Notes under the pieces: generated by a model | Told to the model about the DNA's origin: nothing | What the model saw: the letters and a program-made list of their open reading frames with translations, nothing else | Database searches by the model: none | NCBI RefSeq assembly: GCF_002245535.1 | Contig: NZ_NKCN01000021.1 | Location: 1 to 64,000 of the forward strand | DNA length: 64,000 nt | Source of the DNA: Mycobacterium lehmannii | GTDB taxonomy: Bacteria; Actinomycetota; Actinomycetes; Mycobacteriales; Mycobacteriaceae | Direction of reading: 5' to 3' | Translations under genes and position numbers: made by a program | Shown here: positions 44,525 to 53,758 of the stretch, piece after piece | Layout of the letters: each line of letters starts with the position of its first letter | Position numbering within the stretch: the first letter of the stretch is position 1

Positions 44525-45630
44525 CCAAGTCCCTCACCGCGGACGCGCACCCCACCGTCGTTGAGAAGTTGTCGCTGCTCGACCGCTTCCTGCCGGTATG
44601 GATCGGCATCGCGATGGTCGCCGGCCTGTTCCTCGGGCGACTCGTTCCAGGCCTGGACACGGCCTTGAATCACGTTCAGGTCGACGGTATTTCGTTGCCT
44701 ATCGCGCTCGGCTTGCTGATCATGATGTATCCGGTGCTGGCGAAGGTCCGCTACGACCGGCTCGACACCGTCACCGGCGACCGCAAGTTGCTCATCAGCT
44801 CGTTGGTACTCAACTGGGTGCTGGGCCCAGCTTTGATGTTCGCGCTGGCTTGGCTGCTGCTGCCCGACCTACCCGAATACCGCACCGGCCTCATCATCGT
44901 GGGGCTCGCGAGATGCATTGCCATGGTGATCATTTGGAATGACCTCGCCTGTGGCGATCGCGAAGCCGCCGCCGTCCTGGTCGCACTCAACTCGATCTTC
45001 CAGGTCATCATGTTCGCCGTCCTCGGCTGGTTCTACCTGTCCGTGCTGCCCGGCTGGCTCGGTCTGGAACAGACGACCATTAGCACCTCGCCCTCGGAGA
45101 TCGCCAAGTCCGTGCTGATCTTCCTCGGCATTCCACTGCTCGCGGGATACCTGTCTCGGCGGCTCGGAGAGCGGGCCAAGGGGCGCGCCTGGTATGAATC
45201 GACGTTCCTGCCCAGAGTCGGCCCTTGCGCGCTGTACGGCCTGTTGTTCACGATCGTGATTCTCTTTGCGTTGCAAGGCGAACAAATCACCAGCCAGCCC
45301 CTGGACGTCGTCCGCATCGCCTTGCCACTGCTCGTCTACTTCGCCGTGATGTGGGGCGGCGGTTACCTCCTCGGAGCCCTGCTCGGGCTGGGCTACCAGC
45401 GCACCACCACGCTTGCATTCACCGCTGCGGGCAATAACTTCGAACTTGCCATCGCCGTCGCCATCGCCACCTACGGCGCCACGTCGGGTCAGGCACTCGC
45501 CGGAGTCGTCGGCCCGCTCATCGAAGTACCCGTGCTCGTCGCCCTCGTCTACGTCTCACTCGCCCTTCGTCGCCGCTTCACCGACGACTTGACCCCGATA
45601 CCCATCACGTCCGACCGGAGCGCGCGATGA
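44521..45630 (+). CDS. acr3: ACR3 family arsenite efflux transporter
   Basis: A 369-residue membrane protein with ten predicted helices of the ACR3 (BASS-type) family. The conserved Cys of the fourth helix is C132 (GLARCIAMVIIWNDLACGD), matching the essential Cys of characterised ACR3 proteins, and the Glu of helix 9 lies in VVGPLIEVPVLVALVYV. It expels arsenite using the proton gradient. It is coupled by overlapping start and stop codons with both arsR and arsC. Confidence 0.95.
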   Translation: MTKSLTADAHPTVVEKLSLLDRFLPVWIGIAMVAGLFLGRLVPGLDTALNHVQVDGISLPIALGLLIMMYPVLAKVRYDRLDTVTGDRKLLISSLVLNWVLGPALMFALAWLLLPDLPEYRTGLIIVGLARCIAMVIIWNDLACGDREAAAVLVALNSIFQVIMFAVLGWFYLSVLPGWLGLEQTTISTSPSEIAKSVLIFLGIPLLAGYLSRRLGERAKGRAWYESTFLPRVGPCALYGLLFTIVILFALQGEQITSQPLDVVRIALPLLVYFAVMWGGGYLLGALLGLGYQRTTTLAFTAAGNNFELAIAVAIATYGATSGQALAGVVGPLIEVPVLVALVYVSLALRRRFTDDLTPIPITSDRSAR

Positions 45631-46067
45631 CGGGAAAGGGGGCCGACGGCAAGCCGTCCGTGTTGTTCCTGTGCACCCACAACGCAGGACGGTCCCAGAT
45701 GGCGCTGGGTTACTTCGTCCACATGGCCGGCGACGACGCCGTTGGCTGGTCCGGCGGCTCCGAACCAGCCGATGAGATCAACCCCTCCGCAATCGAGGCC
45801 ATGGCAGAAGTCGGCATCGACATCACCAACGAGTTCCCCAAGCCCTGGACCGACGAGATCGTCCAAGCCGCCGATGTCGTCGTCACCATGGGCTGCGGCG
45901 ACACCTGTCCGGTTCTTCCCGGAAAGCGTTACGAGAATTGGGAGTTGCCCGATCCGGCGGGCCAGTCGGTCGACACGGTTCGACCGATCCGTGACGACAT
46001 CGAAGAGCGCGTCCGCCGCCTACTCACCGACCTCGGCGTCCCCGTTCGACGCGTACCCGGTGCGTAG
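45627..46067 (+). CDS. arsC: arsenate reductase (LMW-PTP-like)
   Basis: A 146-residue arsenate reductase of the low-molecular-weight phosphatase fold. The P-loop is Cys16-THNAG-R22 (CTHNAGRSQMA), with a resolving pair at Cys90 and Cys94 (TMGCGDTCPVLPGKRYENW), the arrangement of actinobacterial, mycothiol-linked ArsC enzymes. It reduces arsenate to arsenite for export by ACR3. The ATG overlaps the ACR3 stop by 4 bp. Confidence 0.94.
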   Translation: MTGKGADGKPSVLFLCTHNAGRSQMALGYFVHMAGDDAVGWSGGSEPADEINPSAIEAMAEVGIDITNEFPKPWTDEIVQAADVVVTMGCGDTCPVLPGKRYENWELPDPAGQSVDTVRPIRDDIEERVRRLLTDLGVPVRRVPGA

Positions 46068-46103
46068 CGGCAGTGTTGCAACGTTCCAGAGGAGACAAGC
46101 ACG

Positions 46104-46508
46104 ATGGCAAACCGCTGGTGTGGAGTGACGATCGATTGCGCCGATCCCATTCGGATGTCGGCTTTCTGGGGCGCACTGCTGGGCATTCCTGCTTCAAGCG
46201 AGCATGGGGATGATCCGGACTGGGCAACGGTGGGCTCGCGCTCGGGACGGATTCCCCGACTGACCTTTCAGCGCGTACCCGAACCGAAGGTCACCAAGGT
46301 CCGCATTCATCTGGACGTGCAGGTAGACGACATCGACGCGGGCCGCGACCAGGTCGAATTTCTTGGCGGACGGTGGACGGGCATTCGCAACGATTACGAC
46401 GAGGGCGCGGTCCTTGTGATGCTCGATCCCGAAGGACACGAATTCTGCTTGGTTCAGTACTTCGAGAACCACTCACCCGATGGTGAACCGGATTCGGTCA
46501 AACGTTGA
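46104..46508 (+). CDS. VOC family protein
   Basis: A 134-residue glyoxalase-like VOC protein: WCGVTIDCADPIRMSAFWGALLGI opens the first module and LVMLDPEGHEFCLVQYF closes the second, with Glu as probable metal ligand. GAGGAG precedes the ATG. It follows arsC by 36 bp on the same strand and could be the last gene of the arsenic operon or independent. Its end overlaps the convergent ychF by 11 bp. The reaction is not known. Confidence 0.83.
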   Translation: MANRWCGVTIDCADPIRMSAFWGALLGIPASSEHGDDPDWATVGSRSGRIPRLTFQRVPEPKVTKVRIHLDVQVDDIDAGRDQVEFLGGRWTGIRNDYDEGAVLVMLDPEGHEFCLVQYFENHSPDGEPDSVKR

Positions 46509-47571
46509 ACCGGAACTCGACGACGTCTCCGTCAGCCATGACGTAGTCCTTGCCTTCCATCCGCACCTTGCCCGCGGCCTTCGCGGCGGCCATCGACCCG
46601 GCCTCGATCAGGTCGTCGTAAGAGACGATCTCGGCCTTGATGAAGCCCTTCTCGAAGTCGGTGTGGATCACACCTGCCGCCTTCGGCGCGGTATCGCCCT
46701 GGTGAATCGTCCACGCGCGGGCCTCTTTCGGGCCCGCGGTCAAGAACGTCTGCAACTTCAGCGTGTGAAAACCGGCACGCGCCAACGCATCCAGCCCACG
46801 TTCGGTCTGGCCGATGGACTCCAGCAGCTCGGCGGCCGATTCGTCGTCGAGCTCCTGCAGCTCGGCCTCGATCTTCGCGTCCAGGAAAACCGCGTCGGCG
46901 GGTGCGACCAGTTCACGTAGCTCCGCCTTGCGCGCCTCGTCGGTCAGCACCGCCTCATCGGCGTTGAACACGTACAGGAACGGTTTGGTGGTCAGCAGAT
47001 TCAGCTCCCGCAGCGGCGCGACGTCGGTCCCGGCGGCGAACAACGTGGTTCCTTCGTTGAGGACTTCCTGCGCAGCCACGGCGGCCTCATATGCCGGCCG
47101 GCGCTCCTTGTGCGTCCTGGCCTCCTTCTCCAGCCGCGGCAGCGCCTTCTCCAGCGTCTGCATATCGGCGAGGATCAGCTCGGTCTCGATCACCTCGATG
47201 TCGGACTTGGGATCGATGCGGCCGTCGACGTGCGCCACATCGTCGTCGCTGAACACGCGCACCACCTGGCAGATCGCGTCGCTCTCGCGGATGTTGGCGA
47301 GGAACTTGTTGCCCAGCCCGGCGCCTTCCGAGGCGCCCTTGACGATCCCGGCGATATCAACGAAGGTGACCGGCGCATGAACGATCTTTTCCGACCCAAA
47401 CATCTTGGCGAGCTCGGCCAGTCGCGGATCGGGCAGCGGAACGACACCCTCGTTGGGTTCGATCGTGGCGAACGGGTAGTTGGCCGCGAGGACGTCGTTG
47501 CGCGTCAACGCGTTGAACAGCGTCGATTTCCCGACGTTCGGCAGGCCGACGATTCCCAGGTTCAAGCTCAC
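46498..47571 (-). CDS. ychF: redox-regulated ATPase YchF (Obg-like)
   Basis: A 357-residue YchF/OLA1 protein. The P-loop GLPNVGKST is at residues 8-16, the G3 motif is DIAGIVKGASEG, and the nucleotide-specificity motif is NADE (YVFNADEAV) in place of NKxD, as usual for the ATP-preferring YchF family. A coiled-coil central segment and the C-terminal TGS-like domain (WTIHQGDTAPKAAGVIHTDF) complete it. It binds ribosomes and is linked to stress adaptation. Length and motifs are normal. Confidence 0.96.
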   Translation of the reverse strand: MSLNLGIVGLPNVGKSTLFNALTRNDVLAANYPFATIEPNEGVVPLPDPRLAELAKMFGSEKIVHAPVTFVDIAGIVKGASEGAGLGNKFLANIRESDAICQVVRVFSDDDVAHVDGRIDPKSDIEVIETELILADMQTLEKALPRLEKEARTHKERRPAYEAAVAAQEVLNEGTTLFAAGTDVAPLRELNLLTTKPFLYVFNADEAVLTDEARKAELRELVAPADAVFLDAKIEAELQELDDESAAELLESIGQTERGLDALARAGFHTLKLQTFLTAGPKEARAWTIHQGDTAPKAAGVIHTDFEKGFIKAEIVSYDDLIEAGSMAAAKAAGKVRMEGKDYVMADGDVVEFRFNV

Positions 47572-47655
47572 AGGGTCCAGAGTCTAGGAGACCGTGACGG
47601 GCACGCCAGAACCGCGCTGACAGCCACACGGAGCCAGAGCCGGTACGGTCTACCT

Positions 47656-48783
47656 GTGTCTGCACAGCGCGCACGGTCGGCCGTCGGCGCCGACCACCGC
47701 TCCGCGCATCCCAACTTTCCCGGTGTGCCCGGGTGGGGCGGCGTGCTGATCGCGGTCACCCTGACGACGGTCGGGTTCGCGTTCGACGCCGGATCGGGCA
47801 GCCGAGAACTCAGCTCGGTGTTCGCGGCGTTCTACGTCCTCGGCTGCCTCGCGGCCGTACTGGCGGTCCGCCAGCAAGCCGTGTTCACCGCGGTCATCCA
47901 GCCGCCGCTGCTGTTGTTCGTCAGCGTGCCGGGCGCCTACTTCCTGTTCACCGGCGGCCAGTTCACCGGGGTGAAGGACCTGGCGATCAATTGCGGCTAT
48001 CCACTGATCGAGCGCTTCCCGCTGATGTTCTTCACGTCGGCGGCCGTGCTGCTGATCGGTTTGTGCCGGTGGTACATCGGGATGTCGACACGCCGCACCT
48101 CCCCCGCCACCTCCGAGGACAGCGAGGCGAAAAAGCCCGCATTGGCCGCGGCCGTCACGACCGCGGTCACGGCAGCGGCGGCCAAGATCTCTCCGCTGTT
48201 CGCCCGCACGCCACGTGACAAGGACGACGAGGTCGCCCCCCGGCCGCGCCGCAAGCGCCCCGACACTGCGAGCCGGAACGCCCGCGCGGACCGTACGTCG
48301 TCACGAACCAGCAGGGCGGCCGCCGATCGCAGCGGTCGGCCGGCCCGGCGCAGTACGACGTCGCGGTCCCGCCATGTGCGGCCTCCTGCCACCGAGATCG
48401 TCGAGCCGATCGCCGAACGTCCTCGGCGCGCTCGCTCCGGCAGGCACGCCGAGCCGCAAGGGGCCGAGCCTCGGCGCAGGCCGCGCACGTCGAACCCGCG
48501 TCAGCCGGGTCCTCCGCCGTCCGAACGCCGCGCCGGCTACGACCGCAGGAGTCAGGACCGGACAGCGGACCGGCCCGAGCGCCGCCGTCGCTTCGACGAC
48601 TACCAGCCTCGCGAGCCGCACGGCCGAAACGGCAGCAACGGCAACGGGTCAGGCAAAGGTACCCACCATCCGATCTCCCGGGTGCGCTACCGCGGCGAGG
48701 AAGCCGACGACCGCGCGGAGTACCGCACCCGCCGCCGCGCTCCCCGCGGCTGGGAGGCCGATTCCTGGGAGTACGACATCTAG
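47656..48783 (+). CDS. membrane protein with DUF6542-like N-terminus and disordered basic tail
   Basis: The GTG at 47656 gives 375 residues; the open frame extends upstream across ychF. The first 150 residues hold four membrane helices (WGGVLIAVTLTTVGFAF onward, AAVLLIGLCRWYI), followed by about 220 residues of Arg/Ser/Pro-rich disordered sequence (RPARRSTTSRSRHVRPPATE). The position next to ychF and divergent from it matches M. tuberculosis Rv1111c by memory of the gene order. Function unknown; the basic tail may bind cell-wall polymers or nucleic acid. The stop overlaps the convergent penicillin-binding lipoprotein gene by 4 bp. Confidence 0.78.
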   Translation: MSAQRARSAVGADHRSAHPNFPGVPGWGGVLIAVTLTTVGFAFDAGSGSRELSSVFAAFYVLGCLAAVLAVRQQAVFTAVIQPPLLLFVSVPGAYFLFTGGQFTGVKDLAINCGYPLIERFPLMFFTSAAVLLIGLCRWYIGMSTRRTSPATSEDSEAKKPALAAAVTTAVTAAAAKISPLFARTPRDKDDEVAPRPRRKRPDTASRNARADRTSSRTSRAAADRSGRPARRSTTSRSRHVRPPATEIVEPIAERPRRARSGRHAEPQGAEPRRRPRTSNPRQPGPPPSERRAGYDRRSQDRTADRPERRRRFDDYQPREPHGRNGSNGNGSGKGTHHPISRVRYRGEEADDRAEYRTRRRAPRGWEADSWEYDI

Positions 48784-50573
48784 CCTCGGGCGCGCAGGAA
48801 GCGGCCCGCGGCGTCCACCGCCGGAGCGGAGCTGCCCGCGTCGCTGACGAACACCGCCAACGCCAGGTCGCCGTCGATGCCGACGAACCAGCCGTGTGCG
48901 TGGGTGTCGTCGATGTACTCGGCGGTGCCGGTCTTTCCGAGCATCCCGGGGATGTCCTGTAGCTGCGTGGCCGTCCCGTTGGTCACGGTTTCGCGCATCA
49001 TCGATCTGACCTGCTCGGCGACGGCCGTCGGCACCGGATCCGGCGTGCGGTCGGGCCTGCCCGGTTGACCCTCGACGATTGCAGGGGCCGGCGCCGAACC
49101 GCGTGCCAGAGCGGCGGCCACCAGCGCTATACCGAACGGCGAGGCGGTGACCTGGCCCTGGCCGATGCCCGCCTCGACGCGCAACGCCGGTGTGTCCGCG
49201 ACCGGAACCTTGCCCGTGACCGTCGTCATCCCCGGCGCGGTGTAGTCGACGCCGAGGCCGAGCTGCGCCGCCGCCTTGGTCAGCGCGTCGGGCGGCAGGT
49301 TGACCGCCAGCCGGCCCATGGTCGTGTTACAGGACCGCGCGAACGCGGTGTGCAGCGGCACCAGACCGAGCTCGAAGTTGTCGTCGTTGGGGATCTGCCT
49401 GCCCTCGATGTTCTCGGTGGCGGGGCAGGCGACGACGCTGTCGGGGGTGACCTGGCCGGCCTGCAGTGCGGCCGACACCGTCACCGTCTTGAACGTCGAC
49501 CCCGGCGGATAGAGGCCCGTCAACGCGATCGGCCCCTGCGCGTCTGCGGGCGTATTTTGCGCGACGGCCATCAGGTTTCCGGTGGACGGCTGGATCGCGA
49601 CCAGCGCCGCCGGGGTCGCAAGCGGCGCGAGCGCGTCTTCTGCTGCCCGCAGCATCGCGACGTCGAGCGTGCTGGCGATGTCGCCGACCGGTTTGGCGTC
49701 CCGCCCGCCGACGCGGCGCGGTCCCGTACTGGTCTGTGCGCTGACCGCCCATCCCGCGGCCTCGTCGGTGCGCTGCTGCCACAGTTCGGACAACCCGGCC
49801 AGCGTGGGCGACGTGAGCGCCTTGTCGGTCGCCAGCAGACGCGTCTGGGGCGCGAGCGTGACATTCGCGAGCGCGGACAGCGGCGCCTCGATCGGCGCTA
49901 GGTCCTCCTCGCGGAGCGTGATCGCGGTGACCGGCTTACCGCCCGCCGCGTCGAGGTCGGCGCGCAGCGATTCGGCGGTGATCCCGGGCGCGATCGGGTT
50001 GAGCAGCGCGGCAACGGTATTCACGTCCGCGCCGGGCGACAGGTTGACCAGCGTCACGATGTGCTGGGTGAGCAGTTCCGCACCGGTGCGGTCCAGGACG
50101 CGTGCGGCCGGCTGGGGGTTGAGCGTGCTGTAGGACAGCGGCCCCTCGTCGAGGCCGGGAGCGACGGTCGCCGGTTTCCAGTCGATTCTGACGTCGCCGC
50201 CCGACGCGCTCGCCGTGCCGTTCGTCGTGTACGCCCACTGGGTGGCTCCGTCGCGGAACTTCCAGGTGGTGTCGAGGCGAAAAGTGGACGGCTTGTCGTC
50301 TTCGTGCTGCACCGACGACACCTCGACGCGCAGGTCAGTGCCGAGGCTCTCGAAGAGCTTGGTCAGCGTGTCGGTCGCGGCGGCGGAATCGGTTGTGAGC
50401 GCTGCGGCGGCTGCGGCGTCACCCTTGGCCAGCGCGGCAGCGAACGTACGCACCGCGTCGTTCAGGCGGTCTTGGCCAGAGGAGCAACCCGCGGCGGCCA
50501 TGATCAGCGCCAGCACCAGCAGCGAGCGTGCGGCTACTGCAAGATTTACCAACGATTTTCGCGGTGAGTGCAC
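48780..50573 (-). CDS. penicillin-binding lipoprotein with MecA-N-like domain
   Basis: The GTG at 50573 gives 597 residues. A lipoprotein signal ends at Cys30 (LALIMAAAGC). An NTF2-like MecA-type N-terminal domain follows (about 35-140), then a dimerisation region and the transpeptidase domain. The three catalytic motifs are complete: S359-TFK362, S414-C-N416 and K547-TG549. It cross-links peptidoglycan at the outer face of the membrane. It resembles M. tuberculosis Rv2864c, which from memory lies near ispG; here it sits between ispH and the Rv1111c-like gene, 11 bp upstream of the ispH stop. Confidence 0.9.
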   Translation of the reverse strand: MHSPRKSLVNLAVAARSLLVLALIMAAAGCSSGQDRLNDAVRTFAAALAKGDAAAAAALTTDSAAATDTLTKLFESLGTDLRVEVSSVQHEDDKPSTFRLDTTWKFRDGATQWAYTTNGTASASGGDVRIDWKPATVAPGLDEGPLSYSTLNPQPAARVLDRTGAELLTQHIVTLVNLSPGADVNTVAALLNPIAPGITAESLRADLDAAGGKPVTAITLREEDLAPIEAPLSALANVTLAPQTRLLATDKALTSPTLAGLSELWQQRTDEAAGWAVSAQTSTGPRRVGGRDAKPVGDIASTLDVAMLRAAEDALAPLATPAALVAIQPSTGNLMAVAQNTPADAQGPIALTGLYPPGSTFKTVTVSAALQAGQVTPDSVVACPATENIEGRQIPNDDNFELGLVPLHTAFARSCNTTMGRLAVNLPPDALTKAAAQLGLGVDYTAPGMTTVTGKVPVADTPALRVEAGIGQGQVTASPFGIALVAAALARGSAPAPAIVEGQPGRPDRTPDPVPTAVAEQVRSMMRETVTNGTATQLQDIPGMLGKTGTAEYIDDTHAHGWFVGIDGDLALAVFVSDAGSSAPAVDAAGRFLRARG

Positions 50574-50584
50574 GCTCGATGAGG

Positions 50585-51586
50585 TTACGCGCGGGCGGGG
50601 CGGATCTCCCGAGGCAACGCGAACACGAGTGTCTCGTTGGCCGTCGTCACCGGCTGCACCATGTCGTAGCCGTACTCGGCCAGCCGCTCCAGCACGCCGC
50701 GCACCAGGATCTCGGGCACCGACGCGCCGGAGGTCACGCCGACCGTCGTCACGCCCTCGAGCCACGCGGGGTCGATGTCGTCGGCGTAGTCGACCAGGTG
50801 CGCCGCGTCGGATCCGGCACCCAAGGCGACCTCGACCAGGCGCACGGAATTCGACGAGTTGCGCGATCCGACGACGATCACCAGCTCGCACTCCGGGGCC
50901 ATCGCCTTGACGGCGACCTGACGGTTCTGGGTCGCGTAGCAGATGTCGTCGCTGGGTGGGTCCTGCAGGGTCGGGAACTTCTCCCGCAGCCGACGCACCG
51001 TCTCCATCGTCTCGTCGACGCTCAGCGTGGTCTGCGACAGCCAGATGACCTTGCTCTCGTCGCGCACGGTGACGTTGTCGACCGAATCGGGTCCGTCGAC
51101 GAGCTGGACGTGGTCGGGCGCCTCGCCGGCGGTCCCGATGACCTCCTCGTGGCCCTCGTGTCCGATCAGCAGGATGTCGAAGTCGTCCCTGGCGAACCGT
51201 TTGGCCTCGTTGTGAACCTTGGTGACCAGCGGGCAGGTCGCGTCGATGACCTTGAGATCGCGCTCTTTGGCGGTCTGGTGCACGGTCGGGGCGACGCCGT
51301 GTGCGGAGAACACCACGATCGCGCCCTCGGGCACCTGGTCGGTCTCGTCGACGAAGACGGCGCCTGCCTTGGCCAACGTGTCGACGACGTGCCGGTTGTG
51401 CACGATCTCATGACGCACGTACACCGGAGCGCCATGCTTCTCCAGCGCACGCTCGACGGTCTCGACGGCGCGATCCACTCCGGCGCAGTACCCGCGCGGT
51501 TCGGCAAGCAGTACGCGTTTCCCGGTCACGCCACCGGCGACCGAGCTCGAGGCGCCCGGAATCCCCATGTTGATTGTCGGCGGCAT
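50585..51586 (-). CDS. ispH: 4-hydroxy-3-methylbut-2-enyl diphosphate reductase
   Basis: The ATG at 51586 gives 333 residues. The three cluster ligands are Cys34 ([11 protein letters not shown]), Cys118 ([11 protein letters not shown]) and Cys216 ([10 protein letters not shown]), and the substrate-binding His residues occur as VHNRH and SAHG, with the GHEGHEE loop. It makes IPP and DMAPP in the last step of the MEP pathway using a 4Fe-4S cluster. The gene is divergent from the Rv1109c-like gene. Confidence 0.97.
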   Translation of the reverse strand: MPPTINMGIPGASSSVAGGVTGKRVLLAEPRGYCAGVDRAVETVERALEKHGAPVYVRHEIVHNRHVVDTLAKAGAVFVDETDQVPEGAIVVFSAHGVAPTVHQTAKERDLKVIDATCPLVTKVHNEAKRFARDDFDILLIGHEGHEEVIGTAGEAPDHVQLVDGPDSVDNVTVRDESKVIWLSQTTLSVDETMETVRRLREKFPTLQDPPSDDICYATQNRQVAVKAMAPECELVIVVGSRNSSNSVRLVEVALGAGSDAAHLVDYADDIDPAWLEGVTTVGVTSGASVPEILVRGVLERLAEYGYDMVQPVTTANETLVFALPREIRPARA

Positions 51587-51659
51587 GGCTACCAGGGTAC
51601 GCACAGTGCCGTTCCAAGGCCGTTCGTCCCAGCCGAGAAGCCGCCCGTAGGCTGTGACC

Positions 51660-52229
51660 ATGGCAACCGCACCGTATGGGGTCCGTCTGCTGGTCGGCGC
51701 GGCGGTAACCGCCATCGAGGAAACCCGCAAGCTGCCCCAAACCATCCTGATGTACCCGATGACCGTCGTCAGCAGCCTCGCGCACCTGGTGATGAAGGTC
51801 CAGCAGGACGTCGCCGACCTGGTCAACAAGGGTGACGAGACGCTGGAGACGATCTTCCCGCCCAAAGACGAGCAGCCCGAGTGGGCCACCTTCGACGAAG
51901 ACGACGACGCTTCCGAGGCGCCGAGCTCGGCCGCCTCGAGCGACGGCGAACGGATGACCGAGGGCCGTTTTGCGCTGTTCAGCAACGGTGAGCCACAGTC
52001 GTCGTCCGAACAAGACGGCGAAGATGCCGACCTGGCGATCGGTGAGGCCCCCGAGATCGTCACCGAGCTCGACTACGAGTCCCTGACCCTGGCGCAGCTG
52101 CGCGCACGGCTGAACACGCTGCGCGTGGCGGACCTCGAGGCGTTGCTGGCCTACGAGGAAGCCACCAAGGGCCGCGCGCCGTTCCAGACGCTGCTCGCCA
52201 ACAGGATCACGCGCGCGTCGGCCAAGTGA
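51660..52229 (+). CDS. Rv1109c-like (lipid droplet-associated) protein
   Basis: The ATG at 51660 gives 189 residues; a GTG at 51654 is an alternative. The N-terminal 60 residues are an amphipathic and hydrophobic region ([40 protein letters not shown]), then an acidic low-complexity middle ([18 protein letters not shown]) and a C-terminal helix with [23 protein letters not shown]. This family is annotated as lipid droplet-associated in mycobacteria; the basis is name recall only. Gene order with ispH and xseA matches M. tuberculosis. Confidence 0.8.
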   Translation: MATAPYGVRLLVGAAVTAIEETRKLPQTILMYPMTVVSSLAHLVMKVQQDVADLVNKGDETLETIFPPKDEQPEWATFDEDDDASEAPSSAASSDGERMTEGRFALFSNGEPQSSSEQDGEDADLAIGEAPEIVTELDYESLTLAQLRARLNTLRVADLEALLAYEEATKGRAPFQTLLANRITRASAK

Positions 52230-52248
52230 CCACCCCAACGCCGGGTAG

Positions 52249-53496
52249 ATGACCGACGCCGAGCAGGGCCAGTCGCCAGAGAACCCGTTTCCGGTCCGCT
52301 CCGTGTCGATGAAGATCAAGGACTGGATCGAACGGCTGGGCACGGTCTGGGTCGAAGGGCAGGTCGCCCAGCTCTCGACGCGGCCGAACTCCAGCACCGC
52401 CTACATCACGCTGCGCGACCCGTCGGTCGACATGTCGTTGGCGATCACCTGCCCACGTGAGCTGGTGCTCAACGCGCCGGTGAAACTCACCGAGGGCACC
52501 CGGGTCGTCATGCTGGGACGGCCGAACTTCTTCGTCGGCCGCGGCTCGTTCTCCCTGCGGGTCAACCAAATTCGCGCGGTGGGCGTGGGCGAGCTGTTGG
52601 CGCGTATCGAACGCCTGCGCCAGCTGTTGCACGCCGAGGGACTCTTCGACCCGCGGCTCAAGCGGCCGATTCCGTTCCTGCCGAAGACGATCGGGCTGAT
52701 CACCAGCCGCGGCAGCCATGCCGAACACGACGTGATCTCGGTAGCCACCGGCCGCTGGCCCGCCGTGCGGTTCGCGGTTCGCAACACCGCCGTGCAGGGT
52801 CCCAACACGGTCCCGCAGGTGGTCGAGGCGCTGCGGGCACTCGACGCCGATCCCGACGTCGACGTGATCGTCATCGCCCGCGGCGGTGGCAGCGTCGAGG
52901 ACCTGCTGCCCTTCTACGACGAGACGCTGTGCCGTGAGATCGCCAAGTGCACCACACCCGTGGTCAGCGCGATCGGACACGAACCCGACAACCCGCTGTG
53001 CGACCTGGTCGCCGATCTGCGCGCCGCGACGCCGACCGACGCCGCCAAGCGCATCGTTCCCGACGCGGCCGCCGAGCAGGCCTACATCACCGATCTGTGC
53101 CGTCGAGGTGGCCGCGCGCTGCGCAACTGGGTGCACCGTGAGCAGCACGCCCTTGATCAGTTGCGCAGCAGGCCGGTGCTGGCGCAGCCGCTGGCGGCGA
53201 TCACCGCGCGCGCCGACGAGGTCGACCGTCTGCGCACGACTGCACGCCGCGACGTGACCCGGATGGTGGCCACCGAGACCGATCGCATCGGACATCTGTC
53301 GGCCCGGCTGAGCACACTGGGCCCTGCGGCGACCCTGGCGCGCGGCTACGCGGTGGTGCAGACGATGCCGGACGCCCAGGTGCTGCGCACCGCCGTCGAC
53401 GCCGCCAGCGGTGTGCGGCTGCGAGTCCGGGTGGCGGACGGGGCGATCACCGCGATCAGCGAGGGGCCGGAAGGGGCAGAAGATGAAGCCCATTAG
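52249..53496 (+). CDS. xseA: exodeoxyribonuclease VII large subunit
   Basis: A 415-residue XseA. The N-terminal OB-fold is present ([25 protein letters not shown]), followed by the catalytic domain with [12 protein letters not shown] and the conserved [15 protein letters not shown] block, and a C-terminal coiled coil. With XseB it degrades single-stranded DNA from either end in repair. It overlaps xseB by 14 bp, so translation is coupled. Confidence 0.96.
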   Translation: MTDAEQGQSPENPFPVRSVSMKIKDWIERLGTVWVEGQVAQLSTRPNSSTAYITLRDPSVDMSLAITCPRELVLNAPVKLTEGTRVVMLGRPNFFVGRGSFSLRVNQIRAVGVGELLARIERLRQLLHAEGLFDPRLKRPIPFLPKTIGLITSRGSHAEHDVISVATGRWPAVRFAVRNTAVQGPNTVPQVVEALRALDADPDVDVIVIARGGGSVEDLLPFYDETLCREIAKCTTPVVSAIGHEPDNPLCDLVADLRAATPTDAAKRIVPDAAAEQAYITDLCRRGGRALRNWVHREQHALDQLRSRPVLAQPLAAITARADEVDRLRTTARRDVTRMVATETDRIGHLSARLSTLGPAATLARGYAVVQTMPDAQVLRTAVDAASGVRLRVRVADGAITAISEGPEGAEDEAH

Positions 53497-53695
53497 TGAA
53501 CTGGGATACGAGGAAGCGCGCGAAGAGCTGGTCGCGGTCGTCCAGCAACTCGAGCAGGGCGGGCTCGATTTGGATACGTCGCTGAAGCTGTGGGAGCGCG
53601 GCGAAGAACTGGCTAAACGCTGCGAAGAGCACTTAGCCGGCGCCCGTAAGCGCATCGAGGAGGCGCTGGCCGCGAAAGATGGTGACGAAAGTTGA
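53483..53695 (+). CDS. xseB: exodeoxyribonuclease VII small subunit
   Basis: The ATG at 53483 gives 70 residues. The family pattern [44 protein letters not shown] is complete. Several XseB copies bind the coiled coil of XseA. The start overlaps xseA and the stop is 64 bp before the 3beta-HSD gene. Confidence 0.96.
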   Translation: MKPISELGYEEAREELVAVVQQLEQGGLDLDTSLKLWERGEELAKRCEEHLAGARKRIEEALAAKDGDES

Positions 53696-53729
53696 CAGCG
53701 CAATGTTTTCCGCCTTGAGGGGTCGAAAC

Positions 53730-53743
53730 TGTAACACGTTTCA
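53730..53743. promoter_or_regulatory. KstR operator before 3beta-HSD
   Basis: TGTAACACGTTTCA fits the KstR consensus TnnAACnnGTTnnA, and the flanks extend the symmetry (ACTGTAACACGTTTCAGT). It lies 15 bp upstream of the ATG at 53759. A KstR-dependent promoter before this gene is established in M. smegmatis (MSMEG_5228), which supports the reading. Confidence 0.75.
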
Positions 53744-53758
53744 GTTAGTCTGCTCGGC

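Noticed and set aside
47110-47655. Plus-strand frame extending the membrane protein across ychF
   Set aside because: This part is antisense to the conserved YchF P-loop region and has no membrane or family features; the GTG at 47656 begins the hydrophobic protein.
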